Shown piece after piece: positions 54,050-62,958 of a DNA stretch of 64,000 bases (positions are counted from its first letter, which is position 1; the number at the start of each line of letters is the position of its first letter). The notes under the pieces were generated by a model, which did not search any database, was not told the DNA's origin, and was given only the letters and a program-made list of their open reading frames with translations. Position numbers and translations under genes: made by a program. This stretch comes from Paenibacillus sp. BK033 (lineage in GTDB: Bacteria; Bacillota; Bacilli; Paenibacillales; Paenibacillaceae): assembly GCF_004345425.1 (NCBI RefSeq), contig NZ_SLVP01000001.1, forward strand, positions 124,001-188,000. Reading direction: 5' to 3'.

Positions 54050-54531
54050 AAAAGCACACGATCGCAGTTATTGTCAACGATCAGCCCGGCGTTCTGCAGC
54101 GCGTATCCGGCTTGTTCGGACGCCGCGGCTTCAATATTGAGAGCATTACCGTAGGTGCCAGCGAAGAGCAGGGCTTGTCCCGCATGGTTATCGTCACAAC
54201 TGGCGATGACCATACGCTCGAGCAAATTACGAAACAGCTGTACAAGCTGATCGATGTCATCAAAGTTATTGACCTGAGCTCCAATCCGATGGTTTCCCGC
54301 GAGCTTGCGCTGATCAAGGTAAGCGCGGAGCCTTCGTCCCGTCCGGAAATTCTGGGCGTGGTAGACACCTTCCGCGCAGCGGTAGTGGATATCGGCACTC
54401 ATTCGCTTATCGTACAGGTTATTGGCGATACGGAAAAAATCGATGCCATGGTAGAACTGCTGAAGCCTTATGGCATCCGTGAGCTTTCCCGTACTGGCGT
54501 AACAGCGCTTAACCGCGGTAACGTACGTTAA
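54046..54531 (+). CDS. ilvN: Acetolactate synthase small (regulatory) subunit
   Basis: The 161-residue subunit has an N-terminal ACT domain ([30 protein letters not shown], about 6-35) that binds valine for feedback inhibition, and the usual C-terminal domain. It is often called ilvH in Bacillus. The start overlaps the ilvB stop, giving coupled translation of the two subunits. Confidence 0.96.
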   Translation: MKKHTIAVIVNDQPGVLQRVSGLFGRRGFNIESITVGASEEQGLSRMVIVTTGDDHTLEQITKQLYKLIDVIKVIDLSSNPMVSRELALIKVSAEPSSRPEILGVVDTFRAAVVDIGTHSLIVQVIGDTEKIDAMVELLKPYGIRELSRTGVTALNRGNVR

Positions 54532-54551
54532 TAAATTAGGAACGTCCCGTT

Positions 54552-54612
54552 TTGAACGGGAGTTTAAGGGGAGAATTTATAAGGTCCATTCTCTGCTTAA
54601 ACACCCGTTCAA
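54552..54612 (+). other. Strong intercistronic hairpin between ilvN and ilvC
   Basis: TTGAACGGG-A-GTTTAAG-GG-GAGAAT pairs with ATTCTC-TG-CTTAAAC-A-CCCGTTCAA, 22 base pairs with small symmetric bulges and an 11-base loop. A competing smaller hairpin CCCGTT-TT-GAACGGG uses its left arm. There is no T run, so it is not a standard terminator. It probably serves RNA processing or stability. Confidence 0.75.
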
Positions 54613-54625
54613 AAGGGTTAAATAA

Positions 54626-55636
<1,011 letters not shown>

Positions 55637-55661
55637 TAATATCATAACCCGCAGATAAATG

Positions 55662-55731
55662 ATCCCGGTTCGCCGGAGTGCGCGTAGGTTAGGGTCCAAC
55701 TTGCCTGTCACGCGCTCTGTGCGGCCGGGAT
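55662..55731 (+). other. Strong intercistronic hairpin between ilvC and leuA
   Basis: ATCCCGG (55662-55668) pairs with CCGGGAT (55725-55731), with an inner GCGCGT (55680) / ACGCGC (55710) stem. No T run. With the hairpin at 54552 it brackets ilvC. Confidence 0.65.
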
Positions 55732-55760
55732 GATTCTGTTCCCGGAGGTGTAAGGCACAA

Positions 55761-57305
55761 ATGCGAAAAATTTATATTTTTGACACGACGCTTCGCGACG
55801 GAGAGCAGTCTCCCGGTGTTAACCTGAACACAAAGGAAAAGGTTGAGATCGCGCTTCAGCTTGAGAAGCTTGGCGTTGACCGGATTGAAGCAGGCTTCCC
55901 TGCGGCTTCCCCGGGGGACCTCGCGGCGGTAAATGCGGTTGCTAGCGCAGTTAAGAATGCTACGATTATTGGCTTGTCACGCTCCCGCGAACAGGATATC
56001 GACGCGGTACGTGAAGCGCTGAAGGGCGCGCAGGATCCGTCCATTCACGTTTTCCTTGCAACAAGCCCCATCCACCGCAAGCATAAGCTTCGGATGGAGA
56101 AGGAGCAGGTGCTTGAAACGGCCGAACGTGCGATCACTTACGCGAAGAAGTATTTCAGCAAGATTGAGTTCTCGCTTGAGGATGCAGGGCGTACCGAACT
56201 GGATTTTGTCTGCCAAATGACGGACATGGCGATTCGCGCAGGCGCTTCCGTCGTGAATCTTCCGGATACGGTTGGTTATTTGAATCCGCTTGAATACGGC
56301 AATATCTTCAAGACGGTGAAGGAAAATGTACCAAACATCGAAAAAATTCAGCTTAGCGCCCACTGTCATGACGATCTCGGCATGGCAACGGCTAACGCCC
56401 TCGCGGCTATTCTGAACGGCGCCGACCAGATCGAAGGTACGATCAACGGTATCGGCGAACGGGCGGGTAACACGGCACTTGAGGAAGTCGCGCTGGCGCT
56501 CGAGACGCGTTTCGATTATTTTGGCGCAAAAACCGGCCTGATCCTGCAGGAAATCGCCAGAACAAGCCGTCTTGTCAGCAAGCTGACCGGTATGGTTATC
56601 CCTGGCAACAAAGCGATTGTTGGGGCCAACGCATTTGCGCATGAGTCCGGCATTCACCAGGATGGCATGCTGAAGGAGAAAACGACTTACGAGATTATCT
56701 CTCCGGAAACCATCGGTCTTCGCGATTCCAAGCTTGTTCTTGGCAAGCACTCGGGACGCCATGCGTTCCGCGAGAAGCTGATCGATCTTGGCTACGAGCT
56801 GGACGAAGAAGCGGTTAACGTTGCTTTCGCTAAATTCAAGGATTTGGCAGACCGCAAGAAGCATGTTACGGATGAAGATATCCGCGCCTTCTTGGAAGAG
56901 AAGCTGGTCGATACGCCGGAAGTTTATACGCTTGAAGCCATTCAAGTTAGCTACGGCAACCAATCTACGCCTAGTGCTTCCGTTCGCATCCGTACGGCGG
57001 AGAGCGAAACGCGCGAAGAAGTCGCCATCGGCAACGGCTCCGTGGACGCGATCTACAACGCGATCGATAAAGTTACGGCTGAAGCGGTTGAGCTTGAGGA
57101 TTATTCCATCAAGTCCGTATCGCAAGGCAAGGATGCGCAAGGCGAGGTACACGTCGTGCTGAAGCAGGACGATATTTCCGCACAAGGCCGCGGTCTCAGC
57201 ACGGACATCCTTGAAGCGAGCGCACGTGCTTACATCGACGCGCTGAACCGCCTCATCGAGAAGCGCAAGTCCCCTGGACGACGCGACAAAATGAGCTTGA
57301 TCTAA
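55761..57305 (+). CDS. leuA: 2-isopropylmalate synthase
   Basis: The 514-residue enzyme condenses 2-oxoisovalerate with acetyl-CoA, the first step to leucine. It has the [14 protein letters not shown] start of the TIM barrel (metal-binding Asp near residue 9), [20 protein letters not shown] near 200 (HxH-type metal site) and [16 protein letters not shown], and the C-terminal leucine-binding LeuA-dimer domain from about 390. CGGAGGTG lies 12 bases before the ATG. It lies 125 bases after ilvC across a hairpin. Confidence 0.96.
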   Translation: MRKIYIFDTTLRDGEQSPGVNLNTKEKVEIALQLEKLGVDRIEAGFPAASPGDLAAVNAVASAVKNATIIGLSRSREQDIDAVREALKGAQDPSIHVFLATSPIHRKHKLRMEKEQVLETAERAITYAKKYFSKIEFSLEDAGRTELDFVCQMTDMAIRAGASVVNLPDTVGYLNPLEYGNIFKTVKENVPNIEKIQLSAHCHDDLGMATANALAAILNGADQIEGTINGIGERAGNTALEEVALALETRFDYFGAKTGLILQEIARTSRLVSKLTGMVIPGNKAIVGANAFAHESGIHQDGMLKEKTTYEIISPETIGLRDSKLVLGKHSGRHAFREKLIDLGYELDEEAVNVAFAKFKDLADRKKHVTDEDIRAFLEEKLVDTPEVYTLEAIQVSYGNQSTPSASVRIRTAESETREEVAIGNGSVDAIYNAIDKVTAEAVELEDYSIKSVSQGKDAQGEVHVVLKQDDISAQGRGLSTDILEASARAYIDALNRLIEKRKSPGRRDKMSLI

Positions 57306-57320
57306 CAAGCTAAAGCACCA

Positions 57321-57371
57321 ACAAAAGCCAAACCGATAAAGTCTATTCAGACTTGCTCAGTTTGGCTTTTG
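57321..57371 (+). terminator. Partial terminator-like hairpin after leuA
   Basis: CAAAAGCCAAAC / GTTTGGCTTTTG with an inner AAGTCT/AGACTT stem; the T run is only TTTTG, so part of the transcripts may read on into yjbQ-leuB. Confidence 0.6.
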
Positions 57372-57432
57372 CGGTTAGTTGAACAAAACAAATGAAGAAT
57401 GGTACATAGGTTGAATGAAGGGAGCGGAATGA

Positions 57433-57831
57433 ATGATTACCGAGACGCTGCAAACATCAAGAAGAGACGAAATGATTGATATTACGCGCAAGGTAGCTTC
57501 TATTGTTGCTCGCGAAGGGATCCAGGACGGGCTTGCCGTTGTGTACTGTCCGCAAACGACGGCTGGGATTGCGATTCAGGAGAATGCCGATCCGGACGTG
57601 AAGCATGATATTCTGATGAGGCTCGATGAGGTATATCCCTGGGAGCATCCGAAATACCGCCATGCGGAAGGGAATACGGCCTCCCATCTGAAGGCGCTGA
57701 CGACAGGGACAAGCCAGACGGTTATCATTAACGGGGGCAAGCTGGTGCTTGGCACTTGGCAGGGCATTTATTTCTGCGAGTTTGACGGGCCTCGTACGCG
57801 CCATTTTCATGTTAAGCTGATTGAGGGTTAA
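57433..57831 (+). CDS. yjbQ: UPF0047/YjbQ family protein
   Basis: The 132-residue protein has the family signature [23 protein letters not shown] near its end and the conserved [14 protein letters not shown] near 40, with His residues at [12 protein letters not shown] that could bind metal. The family is annotated as a thiamine-phosphate synthase-like enzyme on limited evidence. It is inserted between leuA and leuB, which is unusual; GGGAGCGG is the ribosome site. Confidence 0.92.
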   Translation: MITETLQTSRRDEMIDITRKVASIVAREGIQDGLAVVYCPQTTAGIAIQENADPDVKHDILMRLDEVYPWEHPKYRHAEGNTASHLKALTTGTSQTVIINGGKLVLGTWQGIYFCEFDGPRTRHFHVKLIEG

Positions 57832-57968
57832 GGAAGAGGAACAACCTTTATAAGCAGCACCTATAAAGATGATAGATTTTATATCTTGGATTTTCATGCT
57901 GCAAATGTGGTACAAAGGATAACAGAGTGAGAATAGCTTAATAGAGCGAATAAGAGGAGTGTTTAATA

Positions 57969-59048
57969 ATGTCAGAAGTGAAAAAAATCGCCGTCATCGC
58001 CGGCGACGGTATCGGTCCAGAGGTTGTTGGCGAGGCGCTTAAAGTAATGAAAAAAACCGAGGAGCTGTTCGGTTACCAATTCGAATTCGAGCATGGACTG
58101 TTCGGCGGTATCGCCATCGACGAGAAAGGCACGCCGCTGCCGCAAGAAACGCTTGATATTTGCAAAAAGGCTGACGCTGTATTGCTCGGCGCTGTTGGCG
58201 GTCCGAAATGGGACAACAACCCGAAAGAGCTTCGTCCGGAAACAGGTCTGCTGGGCATCCGTAAAGCTCTGGGCTTGTTCTCGAACATCCGCCCAGCTAA
58301 CGTGTTCGATTGCCTGAAGGAAGCATCGACACTGAAGCCTGAGGTTCTCGAAGGCACTGACCTGATCGTTGTCCGCGAGCTGACTGGCGGCATCTACTTC
58401 GGCGAGAAATTCCGCCGCGAAGGCGCAAACGGCGAAGAAGCGGTTGATACTTGCGTATACAACGTGCAAGAGGTTGAGCGCATCGTCCGTCAGGCTTTCG
58501 ATATCGCGATGACCCGCAGCAAGCGTCTGGCTTCCGTCGATAAAGCTAACGTGCTTGAAACTTCCCGCCTGTGGCGTGAAGTGGTTAACCGGATCGCTCC
58601 TGAATATCCGGAAGTTGAGCTCGAGCATGTGCTCGTAGACAACTGCGCGATGCAATTGCTCCGTCGTCCTTCGAGCTTCGACGTTATCGTTACGGAAAAC
58701 ATGTTCGGCGACATCCTGAGCGACGAAGCGGCTATGCTGACGGGTTCGATCGGCATGCTCTCCTCCGCTTCCCTTGGCGAAGGCAGCTTTGGCCTGTACG
58801 AGCCGGTACACGGCTCCGCTCCTGACATTGCCGGTCAAGGCATCTCGAACCCGATTGCTACGATTCTTTCCGTTGCGCTCATGTTCCGCCTGACATTCGG
58901 CTACCATGAGGCGGCTCAAGTCATTGAAGACGCGGTTAAAAACGTTCTTGACGCCGGTCACCGTACGGGCGACATCGCGGTTGATAAAAGCACGGCAATC
59001 GGCACAACCGCAATGGGCGATCTGATCGTTGCGGCAATGACAAAATAA
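57969..59048 (+). CDS. leuB: 3-isopropylmalate dehydrogenase
   Basis: The 359-residue NAD-dependent enzyme oxidises and decarboxylates 3-isopropylmalate. It has IAVIAGDGIGPEVV at the start, VRELTGGIYFGEK (substrate-binding Arg/Tyr) near 140, NMFGDILSDEAAMLTGSIGML near 240 and PVHGSAPDIAGQGISNP near 278. The gene follows yjbQ by 137 bases. leuC and leuD, needed for the step between LeuA and LeuB, are not downstream and must lie elsewhere. Confidence 0.97.
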   Translation: MSEVKKIAVIAGDGIGPEVVGEALKVMKKTEELFGYQFEFEHGLFGGIAIDEKGTPLPQETLDICKKADAVLLGAVGGPKWDNNPKELRPETGLLGIRKALGLFSNIRPANVFDCLKEASTLKPEVLEGTDLIVVRELTGGIYFGEKFRREGANGEEAVDTCVYNVQEVERIVRQAFDIAMTRSKRLASVDKANVLETSRLWREVVNRIAPEYPEVELEHVLVDNCAMQLLRRPSSFDVIVTENMFGDILSDEAAMLTGSIGMLSSASLGEGSFGLYEPVHGSAPDIAGQGISNPIATILSVALMFRLTFGYHEAAQVIEDAVKNVLDAGHRTGDIAVDKSTAIGTTAMGDLIVAAMTK

Positions 59049-59059
59049 GATCCCCTTAT

Positions 59060-59074
59060 TTATAATTATTATAA
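59060..59074 (+). promoter_or_regulatory. Perfect PerR box
   Basis: TTATAATTATTATAA matches the PerR consensus TTATAATNATTATAA exactly and extends as a longer palindrome by one base on each side. It lies 20 bases upstream of the -35 box of the peroxiredoxin gene and 12 bases after the leuB stop. Confidence 0.85.
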
Positions 59075-59093
59075 ATAAATATTAATTCCAATA

Positions 59094-59122
59094 TTGACTT
59101 TATTCTAGGCTAGTGTTACTAT
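59094..59122 (+). promoter_or_regulatory. Promoter of the peroxiredoxin gene
   Basis: TTGACT (59094-59099) and TACTAT (59117-59122), spacer 17. A palindrome GTCAC...GTGAC (59134-59152) lies in the leader. Confidence 0.65.
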
Positions 59123-59196
59123 TCTATAAGTAAGTCACGACTTAATAGTGACATTAACTATAAAAATTGTTGGATAGGTTAAGGAGGAATTGTATT

Positions 59197-59745
59197 ATGG
59201 CAGAGCGTTTGGTTGGCCGTCCGGCTCCAGATTTCAAAATGGATACCGCAACAGGTGACGGTAAAGATTTCGGAACAGCATCCCTTGCTGATTACAAAGG
59301 TAAATGGCTGGTATTGTTCTTCTACCCACTCGACTTCACATTTGTTTGCCCAACTGAAATTACGGCTTTGAGCCTTGCTTCCGAGCAATTCAAAGCGCTG
59401 AATACAGAAGTTCTTGGCGTCTCCGTTGACAGCAAGCACAGCCACCGTGCTTGGATCAACACTCCGGTAAACGACAATGGCCTTGGCGAATTGAACTTCC
59501 CGCTGGCTGCCGACATCACAAAGAGCGTTGCTCGTGACTACGGCGTCCTGATCGAAGAAGAAGGCGTTGCTTTGCGCGGCCTGTTCATCATCGATCCGGA
59601 AGGCGAAGTGAAATACCAAGTCGTTAACCATAACGACGTAGGCCGCAGCGTTGACGAAACGCTTCGCGTACTGCAAGCTCTGCAATCCGGCGGTCTGTGC
59701 CCGATGAACTGGAAGCCAGGTCAACAGCACTTGGTTGCGAAATAA
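59197..59745 (+). CDS. 2-Cys peroxiredoxin (AhpC/TSA family)
   Basis: The 182-residue enzyme reduces hydrogen peroxide and organic peroxides. The peroxidatic cysteine is Cys51 in FTFVCPTE and the resolving one Cys168 in GGLCPMNW; the YF-like C-terminal motif of sensitive eukaryotic forms is absent. ATG 59197 with AGGAGG nine bases upstream is chosen over 59167. A perfect PerR box lies about 125 bases upstream, so peroxide should induce it. No reductase gene (ahpF) is adjacent. Confidence 0.93.
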   Translation: MAERLVGRPAPDFKMDTATGDGKDFGTASLADYKGKWLVLFFYPLDFTFVCPTEITALSLASEQFKALNTEVLGVSVDSKHSHRAWINTPVNDNGLGELNFPLAADITKSVARDYGVLIEEEGVALRGLFIIDPEGEVKYQVVNHNDVGRSVDETLRVLQALQSGGLCPMNWKPGQQHLVAK

Positions 59746-59762
59746 GTTCTGCTAAGCAGGAG

Positions 59763-59798
59763 AAAGCCCGTGCCACAATGTGGTACGGGCTTTTTTTT
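59763..59798 (+). terminator. Terminator after the peroxiredoxin gene
   Basis: AAAGCCCGT-CCAC/TGG-ACGGGCTTT stem with a T8 tail. Confidence 0.9.
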
Positions 59799-59920
59799 GT
59801 TTTTTGGCCGATGGAGGTAAATCCTGGTTTGCATGTAGAACCAAGCCGGATTATGCTTGTAAAGCAGGAATTTCGGCAGGAAGAAGCGAATAGGTTTGAG
59901 AAGTAAGCATGCGCAAGTTA

Positions 59921-60068
59921 AGCTGACCCTTACGAAGTAGAATTATCGCAAAGACCGCGAGAATTCTTAAGCTGATCCTTACGAAGCAGAATTTATCGCA
60001 AAGACCGCGTAAATTCTTAGCTGATCCTTACGAAGCAGAATTTATCGCAAAGACCGCGAAAAATTCTT
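59921..60068 (+). repeat. Tandem leader repeats, about 49 bases x 3
   Basis: Units at 59921-59969, 59970-60018 and 60019-60068: AGCTGATCCTTACGAAGC, then AGAATTTATCGC...GCG and AAATTCTT. AGAATTTA and TAAATTCT pair. The last unit runs into TTTAGGAGG, the ribosome site of the next gene. The CTTACGAAGCAGAATT and AATTCTT(TTAGGAGG) parts are the same as in the leader at 29478-29613, with a different hairpin loop. Confidence 0.9.
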
Positions 60069-60086
60069 TTAGGAGGTTGTCGCCCG

Positions 60087-60503
60087 ATGAGCTTTTGTTG
60101 TGGAGCGAGTATGATCGGAACGAAAGGCACTTTGAAGCATATGCGAACTCATATTCATAATGTACCGATTCTTTTCTGTCCTGTATGCCACCGCGTAGAG
60201 ATACATTATTTGATTGAGAATGAATATGAAATATTGGCTGAATACGCCCATGGGGACGGCGCCGCCGAAGTTGACTTCCAGGATTATGTGGAACAGGAAG
60301 GCAAAGCGTTGTATGAGAATTGCGTCAATCACGAGAATGAGGATCCCATGGAGGTTGTGTTGAGTCAAATCGATATATCGCTTGATCTGCTCAGCTTTGC
60401 GAAGCAGATTGGCGACGAGGCATGGGAAAACGAGCTTAAAACGCGTCTTGGTATGTTAAGCGGAAGACGAAATAAATTACGGCAGCGACGAACTTCTGTT
60501 TAA
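60087..60503 (+). CDS. Zn-ribbon-like protein of unknown function
   Basis: The 138-residue protein has MSFCCGASM and FCPVCHRVEIHY near the start (Cys-Cys, then Cys-x2-Cys), which could bind zinc, then an acidic helical part and a basic tail GRRNKLRQRRTSV. I recognise no family. AGGAGG (60071-60076) is ten bases before the ATG and stands directly behind a tandem repeat array. It has its own terminator and is therefore a single-gene unit. Confidence 0.75.
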   Translation: MSFCCGASMIGTKGTLKHMRTHIHNVPILFCPVCHRVEIHYLIENEYEILAEYAHGDGAAEVDFQDYVEQEGKALYENCVNHENEDPMEVVLSQIDISLDLLSFAKQIGDEAWENELKTRLGMLSGRRNKLRQRRTSV

Positions 60504-60524
60504 CTTTTTAGCACGACCAAAGTT

Positions 60525-60551
60525 AAGCCTCCGAGTCGGGGGCTTTTTTTT
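60525..60551 (+). terminator. Terminator
   Basis: AAGCCTCCGA-GT-CGGGGGCTT-type stem with a T8 tail. Confidence 0.85.
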
Positions 60552-60623
60552 CTAAGCATAAATACAACTGTACCATAGATTTCTCATATTAATTCTCATA
60601 TTTCTAACATTTGCTAAGCGGGA

Positions 60624-60653
60624 ACCCCCTAAAAACGAAAGCTTCTTATCGAA
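60624..60653 (+). promoter_or_regulatory. Possible SigI-dependent promoter of sigI-rsgI
   Basis: ACCCCC (60624-60629) followed by A-rich CTAAAAA and CGAA at 60636 and again at 60650 fits the ACCCCC / CGAA elements described for SigI promoters. The operon is autoregulated in relatives. Spacing to the second CGAA is 20 bases, so the exact -10 element is uncertain. Confidence 0.45.
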
Positions 60654-60680
60654 ACTTATACAGAGAGGAGGATACTCTTC

Positions 60681-61472
60681 ATGTTTAAACGGTTTTTGCG
60701 GAAATCACCCGCTAAAGCTGCGCATGACGAAAGATCAGCTCCTGAACAGATAATTAAACGAATTCATGACGGCGATGAACAATTGAGGGAAACGTTTATT
60801 TCCGATTACAAGCCGTATGTAGCGAAGGTGACGAGCGGATTCTGCAAGCGGTTCGTCGATCCCACCCGCGATGATGAGTTTAGCATAGCTTTAACGGCAT
60901 TTAACGAAGCGATCACGCAGTTTTCCCCGGAGTCGGGCCGATCTTTCCTTAGCTTTGCCGAGACGGTCATGCGCCGCAGGCTTATTGACTATGTGCGCAA
61001 GGAGCAGCGTCATCTCAAGACGGTGCCGTATACGGCCTTTGACCAGCAGGATGAAGAGGAACAGACGTATAACCCGATCGATACCAAAATGGCTATCCAG
61101 GCTTATCAGCTGAAGCAAGACGGCGATGACAGGCGGCTCGAGATAGAGGAATATTCGAAGGAGCTGCAGCAGTTCCAGATCTCTTTCATGGAGCTGGCCG
61201 ACAGCTCGCCGAAGCATGCCGATTCCCGCCTGCTTCTGCAGGGTATTGCGCAGACGCTCGCGGGGCAGCGGGAGCTGTTTGCCCAGCTGTATGTATCGGG
61301 CAAGCTGCCGGTCAAAGAGCTCACGGAGCTATGCGGCGTATCGAGGAAAACGGTTGAGCGCAACCGTAAATATATTATTGCGATTTCACTTATTTTAAAC
61401 GGTACATATCCGTATTTATCCGATTACTTAAACATTTCAGTGCCAATGTCAGGGAAGGAGGCGGGATTATGA
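60681..61472 (+). CDS. sigI: RNA polymerase sigma factor SigI
   Basis: The 263-residue sigma factor has the region-2-like segment DDEFSIALTAFNEAITQFSPESGRSFLSFAETVMRRRLIDYVRK near 62-105 and a C-terminal helix-turn-helix VKELTELCGVSRKTVERNRKYIIAISLIL near 215-243. This is the SigI family, used for heat stress and, in relatives, for polysaccharide sensing with RsgI. AGAGGAGGAT precedes the ATG. The gene overlaps rsgI by ATGA. Confidence 0.93.
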   Translation: MFKRFLRKSPAKAAHDERSAPEQIIKRIHDGDEQLRETFISDYKPYVAKVTSGFCKRFVDPTRDDEFSIALTAFNEAITQFSPESGRSFLSFAETVMRRRLIDYVRKEQRHLKTVPYTAFDQQDEEEQTYNPIDTKMAIQAYQLKQDGDDRRLEIEEYSKELQQFQISFMELADSSPKHADSRLLLQGIAQTLAGQRELFAQLYVSGKLPVKELTELCGVSRKTVERNRKYIIAISLILNGTYPYLSDYLNISVPMSGKEAGL

Positions 61473-62785
61473 AACGAGGGATTGTTCTCTCCATCGAAAA
61501 CAAGAAGGCCGTCGTCATGACGGCGGATGGCCAATTCATTTCAATCCCGCATCAAGCCCATATGCGAGTCGGGGACGAAGCTTCGATTCCAGCGGAGACA
61601 GCCGCGCCGCCAAGGCGTAAACCAAAAAGAGTTTACTGGTATTCGGGGGCAGCAGCGGCCATCCTGCTCTTCTTTATTCCTTTCTTCTACCTGACTACGG
61701 CGGAAGCTCATCCGGTAGTTGCTTATGTGAGCCTTGACATTAATCCAAGCATCGAGATGGGCGTAGACCAACAGCAGCGCGTGCAGGAGCTGATCGGACT
61801 TAACCGCGACGGACAAGCGATCGTAAGCAAGATCAGCTATAAGGGCAAGTCTGTTGATACGGTTGCTGCCTCGATTATGAGTACGGTTGCGGCAGAGCAT
61901 TACTTGGATAAACCGGATAAGGATATCGTGATTACAAGCTACATGCTGGAGGATAAAAGTCCCGGAGAAGAGCTTGAAAAGACCGTAACGAGTGCCGTCG
62001 ACCAGAAGATTCAAGAGGCAATCAAGGGGATTGACGCGGCTAAGGAGCCTAACGTAACGGTACTGTCCGTTCCTTCGGAGGTGCGCGAGGAAGCATCCGC
62101 CAATGGCATTTCTTCCGGCAAGATGGCCGTTTATCTCATGGCCAAGGATGAAGGCTATCCTATTGAGCTCGAACAAATCAAGTCCCAGTCCCTGGCCGAA
62201 GCGACGAAATCAGTAGGCGGCGTGAAGAAAATCGTGGAGAAGGGTGTCACCAAGGAGAAGCTGAAAGAGCTTGCCGTCAAGGAAAAGCAAAACAATTCGC
62301 AAGCAACGGCTACGCCTGTTGCGGATAAAGCCGCATCCTCGCAAGGCGGAACAGCCTTAGGCGCAACCATCAACAAAACCGCGCCGGTCAAACCAACCGA
62401 GGGTCCGCTGAAGCATCCGAATAGACCGTCCCATACGGAAAAACCGTCTTGGTCCAGAGAGAACAACCCGCATAAGCCTTCCATCCCTGCGAAGCCGGTA
62501 TCACCAAGCAAGCCGTCCGGCTCGGATCAGAATAAATGGCAAAGCGGGAATTGGCCTAAAGGAAAGAATAATTCGGATAAAGACCGTGACGACGATCGGG
62601 ATGATGAAATAAACAGTTCCGATAAGGACAATTCGGTAAACGGTTCAAGCAAGCTTGAGAAGTGGACTTGGCGGAACGAGGATAACCATAATGACGATGA
62701 ACAGGGGGATGACCGCATACATAACCGTAATGACAATAAGAAGGACAATGACCGGGAAGGCCGCAGCAACAACCGGGATAAATAA
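61469..62785 (+). CDS. rsgI: Membrane anti-sigma factor RsgI
   Basis: The 438-residue protein has a cytoplasmic RsgI N-domain (about 1-45; GIVLSIENKKAVVMTADGQF) that binds SigI, one transmembrane helix (about 56-77), an extracellular conserved domain with VAYVSLDINPSIEMGVD (about 80-240) and a long disordered tail. The tail begins with Pro/Ser/Lys-rich stretches and ends in Asp/Arg/Asn-rich repeats (DKDRDDDRDDE, NRNDNKKDNDRE). There is no carbohydrate-binding module, unlike cellulosome RsgI proteins. Confidence 0.93.
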   Translation: MKRGIVLSIENKKAVVMTADGQFISIPHQAHMRVGDEASIPAETAAPPRRKPKRVYWYSGAAAAILLFFIPFFYLTTAEAHPVVAYVSLDINPSIEMGVDQQQRVQELIGLNRDGQAIVSKISYKGKSVDTVAASIMSTVAAEHYLDKPDKDIVITSYMLEDKSPGEELEKTVTSAVDQKIQEAIKGIDAAKEPNVTVLSVPSEVREEASANGISSGKMAVYLMAKDEGYPIELEQIKSQSLAEATKSVGGVKKIVEKGVTKEKLKELAVKEKQNNSQATATPVADKAASSQGGTALGATINKTAPVKPTEGPLKHPNRPSHTEKPSWSRENNPHKPSIPAKPVSPSKPSGSDQNKWQSGNWPKGKNNSDKDRDDDRDDEINSSDKDNSVNGSSKLEKWTWRNEDNHNDDEQGDDRIHNRNDNKKDNDREGRSNNRDK

Positions 62786-62869
62786 TAACTCGAATCATGG
62801 GACGTTGGACACGGGAATAAAGTCGGTTTTTCGATGGAAAAGACGTCCATCTTTCGACAAAGTCTCCGA

Positions 62870-62899
62870 TTGACAGCTATTGGCAATAACTCCTATGAT
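62870..62899 (+). promoter_or_regulatory. Promoter of the sensor kinase gene
   Basis: TTGACA (62870-62875) and TATGAT (62894-62899), spacer 18, about 60 bases before the start codon. Confidence 0.65.
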
Positions 62900-62958
62900 A
62901 ATAGAGATATGTAAGGTTGTTAAATGTTGTAAATCGTTGTGGCCGGGGAGGGTTGATG

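Noticed and set aside
59697..59906. Short open frame after the peroxiredoxin gene
   Set aside because: Begins inside the peroxiredoxin gene and crosses its terminator.
59921..60068. CRISPR array
   Set aside because: Same reason: the full unit repeats with no unique spacers.
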